From positions 208,035 through 272,034 of the forward strand of contig DATGJI010000052.1 in the NCBI GenBank assembly GCA_035295225.1: 64,000 bases of DNA. The letters are read 5' to 3'. Below are positions 61,240 through 64,000 of the stretch, piece by piece. The position numbers and the translations under genes were made by a program. The notes beneath the pieces are model-generated. The model saw only the letters and a list, made by a program, of their open reading frames with translations, was not told the origin of the DNA and did not search any database. The DNA comes from Candidatus Eremiobacteraceae bacterium. Its GTDB lineage: Bacteria > Vulcanimicrobiota > Vulcanimicrobiia > Eremiobacterales > Eremiobacteraceae. Each line of letters opens with the position of its first letter. Position 1 is the first letter of the stretch.

Positions 61240-64000
61240 TCAGAGTTTGATCTTCACACCCAAGAACGCATTGAACGGTTGGATCGTCGGGTTCTCCTGA
61301 TACGGGTACTGGACCATCGGTTGGAAGGTCGAACCCGGGTTGTAGACGTTCGAGCCGTACGGGAGCGGCGCGCCGTAGCCCGGCAGGGTATAGCCGCACA
61401 CGTTGTGGTTCGCGAAGCGAGTCCACGGCTCCGATGTTCCGCCGGTGCACGTATTGACGATGTTCGCCAAGTTGAGCGTCAGCGCAACTCGCGGGCTCAC
61501 GTCATACGAGACCTGCATGTGCATCAGGAGCTGGTTCGGAGCTCTGAACGCGCCCAGGCTGTCGAAGTTGCCGGTGAACGGATCCGGCGTGGGAACTAAG
61601 CCGGTGCACGATAGTGCATCGAACGGAGTGCCCGTGCCGCCGTACTTGTAGCGCGGATCGCCTGCGACGGTGCCGGCTAGGTTGGCCGTGCAAGTCGAAG
61701 GATCAACGCCGGTGCCAGTGAGCGGATCGCCATAGTAGCCGCCTTCGAAGTATTGGAACTGCGGCGAGATGGCGAGCTTATTGGCTTTGAAGTTCAACAC
61801 GAGCGTCGCCGCCAGTGGTGTTTCGTAGGAGCCCGAAGCGGCTTCGACCACACCCGGGATGGTGCTGAACGGCAAGTAGGCGCCGTTCAGGTCGAGCAGC
61901 GGCCGCGCCGGCGCATTGTAGTACGGGTTGGCGATGCCGTTCGGCTCGGTCGGAATCGCGGTACCGACGCCGCCGGCTACTCCGCAAAGCGAGTTCGGGT
62001 TCGTCGATGGTCCGACGCCCGCGCAGGCCTTCGTGAAGTCGTTGTACTGTTGGATCGCCTGGTTGTCGGTGCTGAGCACGCTGCCGCCGTTCTGCAGCGC
62101 GCTGTACTTGATCAAGCTGCGCGTGAACGTGACGGAGAGCAGTCCGGACAACCCGTTGTGGTTGAAGTCGCCCTTCGTCAGTTCGAACTCGACGCCGTCT
62201 GAGGTCTGGCTACCGGCGTTGAGTCCCGAGACGAAGCCCGTCTTCTGATCCAAGAAGAAGTTCTGGATCTGGTCTTTCGTCTGGCGCAGGAACGGTGTGA
62301 GCTTGAAGCTCACGTCGCCGCTCTGATGCTCCAACGAAAGATCGTAGTTATTCGACGTCGGCGGACGGATCTGGTGCGTCGTGGTCGTGAACCCGAACTT
62401 CCAGAAGTTGTTGCCGTCGTACGACGCGAGATCTTGCTGCAGCAGGTTGTACTGCTCGTAGGCGGTGTTCGGCGCCTGCGTGTATCTGCCGTAGCTGAAG
62501 CGGATCACGTTGTCGGGGTTGATCGTGTACGTGCCGCCGATACGCGGCTGGAACACGTTATACGTGACCGTGTCGTTGGGCAGGTTCGTGAGATGCACCG
62601 CAACCGTTCCCGCTGGGCACGGCTGGTTTGCTCCGGTGTCGTTCGCCGGGTTGTAGGCAGGGGTGCTGCCTGCGGTGGGCGACACGCAGAAGCTGTTGTT
62701 ATACGAGTTGAACCAGAAGTTGCGCGCGGATCCGCCCGTGTCCGAGAGCTTGTAACGGAAGCTGTCGAAACGAACGCCGTAGTTGAACAGCAGTTGTCCC
62801 GTCGGCTTCCATTGATCCGTGATCGAACCGGAAAGGAACGTCGGATCGGCTTGGTTGCCGCCGCCGCGACGTCCGTTTTCGGCCACGAACCACTCGCACG
62901 ATCCCGTGCCGCAGCTCGCCGGCAGAGTCAGGGTCGCGGGGGTGATGTTGCCCAGCGTCACCTTGTCTGCATTCGCGCTGTAGCAGCTCACGGCAAGTCC
63001 GGCCGCTGTGTAGCACACGCCGCTCGTCGGAGCGCTCGAGTTGACAGCCCACAGGAACGGCCGATTGCCGCCGTTGACCATGGTGGTGTCGTTCGCGCGG
63101 TAATCGTGCGCATACGTATCGCCGACTTCCACGTTGATCAGGTTCTTGTCGTTGATCTGGCTCGCATACGACGCGCTGACGCCGTTGGTGGTCGTCTGCA
63201 CGTAATAGTTGAGCGGGCAATACCCGACGAAGTTGGTCCACGCCGTGTTCGGGCAAGTCTGCGGCCATTCCGAGTAGTTCGTATAGCCATAGATGCGGAA
63301 ATACGATGAGGTACCGATGTTCTTCTGGTATTGCAGCTTGATGATCGAGTTCGGGTTCTCCGTGCCGTCGCGATGGTTGGGGTCGATCGCGGCCAACGCA
63401 CCGCCGAAATACGGCGACGGCTTCGTGCTATCCGGATTGTAGGGGAAGTAGTAGGGGTTGACCATCGCGGAGAGCTGAGCGGCAGTGACGCCCGCGCCGA
63501 GCGCTACGCCGACTTTGCCCAGATACTGCGCGCCGATGCCGGGTCCGCTCAAATAGCCGAACACCGGGGCGCCATTCAGATTCTGCAGTAGACCCGGAGT
63601 TGTTACGCCCCAGTCCGATGCGGAGCCGTAGTAGTTGTTGTGCAGATATGAGTTGTCGTACAGCAGCTGGATGTCGTCCTTGCCGGCGTCGTTGCGGTGC
63701 GGCAGGCCGAAATGCAGGTTGACGATGTTCTCGCTATCCCACACGTCTGAAACGTTGACGCTGTCCACGGGCGCCGCGAGCGCATAGCCGCCAGGGCCGT
63801 TGCCGTTCGGGTAGCAGCTGGCGAAGTTCTCGTCCGTGGCATTGCCCGGGCATGGCAGACGCGCCGCGGGTGTTCCCCACTGCTGCGTGATACCGGCGCC
63901 GTTGCTCTCGTCGAAGTAGCGGAACGATTGATGATACGTGCCGACACCGACGAAGTAGGTGAAGTTGCGATCCGGCGTGGCGCCGCCGACTTCAAGAGAC
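61240..64000 (-). CDS. TonB-dependent receptor-like outer-membrane protein, 5' end outside the window
   Basis: The frame is open to the window edge, giving 919 C-terminal residues. They are barrel strands rich in Tyr, Asn, Gly and Ser, such as FRIYGYTNYSEWPQTCPNTA, and resemble the barrels of the other two receptors. Signal peptide, regulatory-like domain and plug must lie outside. A GTG at 63768 is internal, since the coding sense continues upstream (VGGATPDRNFTYFVGVGTYH). Several Cys pairs suggest disulfides in outer loops. The protein ends FLGVKIKL. Confidence 0.9.
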   Translation of the reverse strand, partial: SLEVGGATPDRNFTYFVGVGTYHQSFRYFDESNGAGITQQWGTPAARLPCPGNATDENFASCYPNGNGPGGYALAAPVDSVNVSDVWDSENIVNLHFGLPHRNDAGKDDIQLLYDNSYLHNNYYGSASDWGVTTPGLLQNLNGAPVFGYLSGPGIGAQYLGKVGVALGAGVTAAQLSAMVNPYYFPYNPDSTKPSPYFGGALAAIDPNHRDGTENPNSIIKLQYQKNIGTSSYFRIYGYTNYSEWPQTCPNTAWTNFVGYCPLNYYVQTTTNGVSASYASQINDKNLINVEVGDTYAHDYRANDTTMVNGGNRPFLWAVNSSAPTSGVCYTAAGLAVSCYSANADKVTLGNITPATLTLPASCGTGSCEWFVAENGRRGGGNQADPTFLSGSITDQWKPTGQLLFNYGVRFDSFRYKLSDTGGSARNFWFNSYNNSFCVSPTAGSTPAYNPANDTGANQPCPAGTVAVHLTNLPNDTVTYNVFQPRIGGTYTINPDNVIRFSYGRYTQAPNTAYEQYNLLQQDLASYDGNNFWKFGFTTTTHQIRPPTSNNYDLSLEHQSGDVSFKLTPFLRQTKDQIQNFFLDQKTGFVSGLNAGSQTSDGVEFELTKGDFNHNGLSGLLSVTFTRSLIKYSALQNGGSVLSTDNQAIQQYNDFTKACAGVGPSTNPNSLCGVAGGVGTAIPTEPNGIANPYYNAPARPLLDLNGAYLPFSTIPGVVEAASGSYETPLAATLVLNFKANKLAISPQFQYFEGGYYGDPLTGTGVDPSTCTANLAGTVAGDPRYKYGGTGTPFDALSCTGLVPTPDPFTGNFDSLGAFRAPNQLLMHMQVSYDVSPRVALTLNLANIVNTCTGGTSEPWTRFANHNVCGYTLPGYGAPLPYGSNVYNPGSTFQPMVQYPYQENPTIQPFNAFLGVKIKL

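Overview
The window is high-GC chromosomal DNA from a free-living, Gram-negative-type (diderm) bacterium. Outer-membrane receptors, a TolC-type channel, lipoproteins and RodZ/FtsEX-type envelope genes sit beside features more typical of Gram-positive and deep-branching phyla: RNase J, HspR, a LytR-CpsA-Psr protein and the futalosine menaquinone route. This mixture, and the style of the receptors, would fit Candidatus Eremiobacterota (WPS-2, Vulcanimicrobiota) or a related phylum. That assignment is inference. I saw no rRNA, tRNA, CRISPR array, transposase or prophage gene.

Layout. 1-9.2 kb (minus strand): a partial lipoprotein gene, secA, hpf, a polysaccharide deacetylase, an LCP protein, rimO, yajQ and a RodZ-like gene. 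9.3-11.8 kb (plus): mnmA behind a possible leader peptide, then a lipoprotein and an unknown gene. 11.8-20.5 kb (minus): mqnC-mqnA-mqnE, ftsK, a lone peptide-type ABC permease, RNase J and an unknown secreted protein. 20.6-30.5 kb: a divergent HTH regulator and a ten-gene plus-strand operon (GntR/YtrA regulator, SPFH protein, secreted protein, Yip1-like protein, TolC, membrane-fusion protein, DUF1648 protein, two MacB/FtsX-type permeases, ATPase). 30.6-34.9 kb (minus): a large outer-membrane receptor and a lipoprotein. 35-40.4 kb (plus): htrA behind a CIRCE-type operator, then dnaK-grpE-dnaJ-hspR. 40.4-42.2 kb (minus): a methyltransferase coupled to a truncated, apparently inactive acyl-CoA-ligase-like gene. 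42.3-43.5 kb (plus): an acyl-CoA dehydrogenase. 43.6-49.1 kb (minus): metH and an acyl-CoA synthetase. 49.3-55.2 kb (minus): ftsE-ftsX-M23 peptidase-two S41 peptidases, a division and cell-wall hydrolysis unit. 55.3-56.4 kb (plus): a second acyl-CoA dehydrogenase. 56.5-64 kb (minus): a lipoprotein and two more outer-membrane receptors, the last cut by the window edge.

The most striking non-genic signal is a set of short dispersed palindromes in at least two families. Family A has the core GGGCCGAC..GTCGGCCCCTTC. Family B/C has a core of the type TAGGGC(G/A)..GCCCTA. Most copies lie between operons, often where genes converge. One family A copy lies in frame inside the acyl-CoA synthetase gene. 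Another forms the N-terminal coding part of the M23 peptidase gene and appears to have grown into tandem hexapeptide repeats. Other leads are the CIRCE-type operator on htrA, a DnaJ with half the usual zinc-binding repeats, two probable one-base frameshifts, and three outer-membrane proteins with unusual C-terminal ends.
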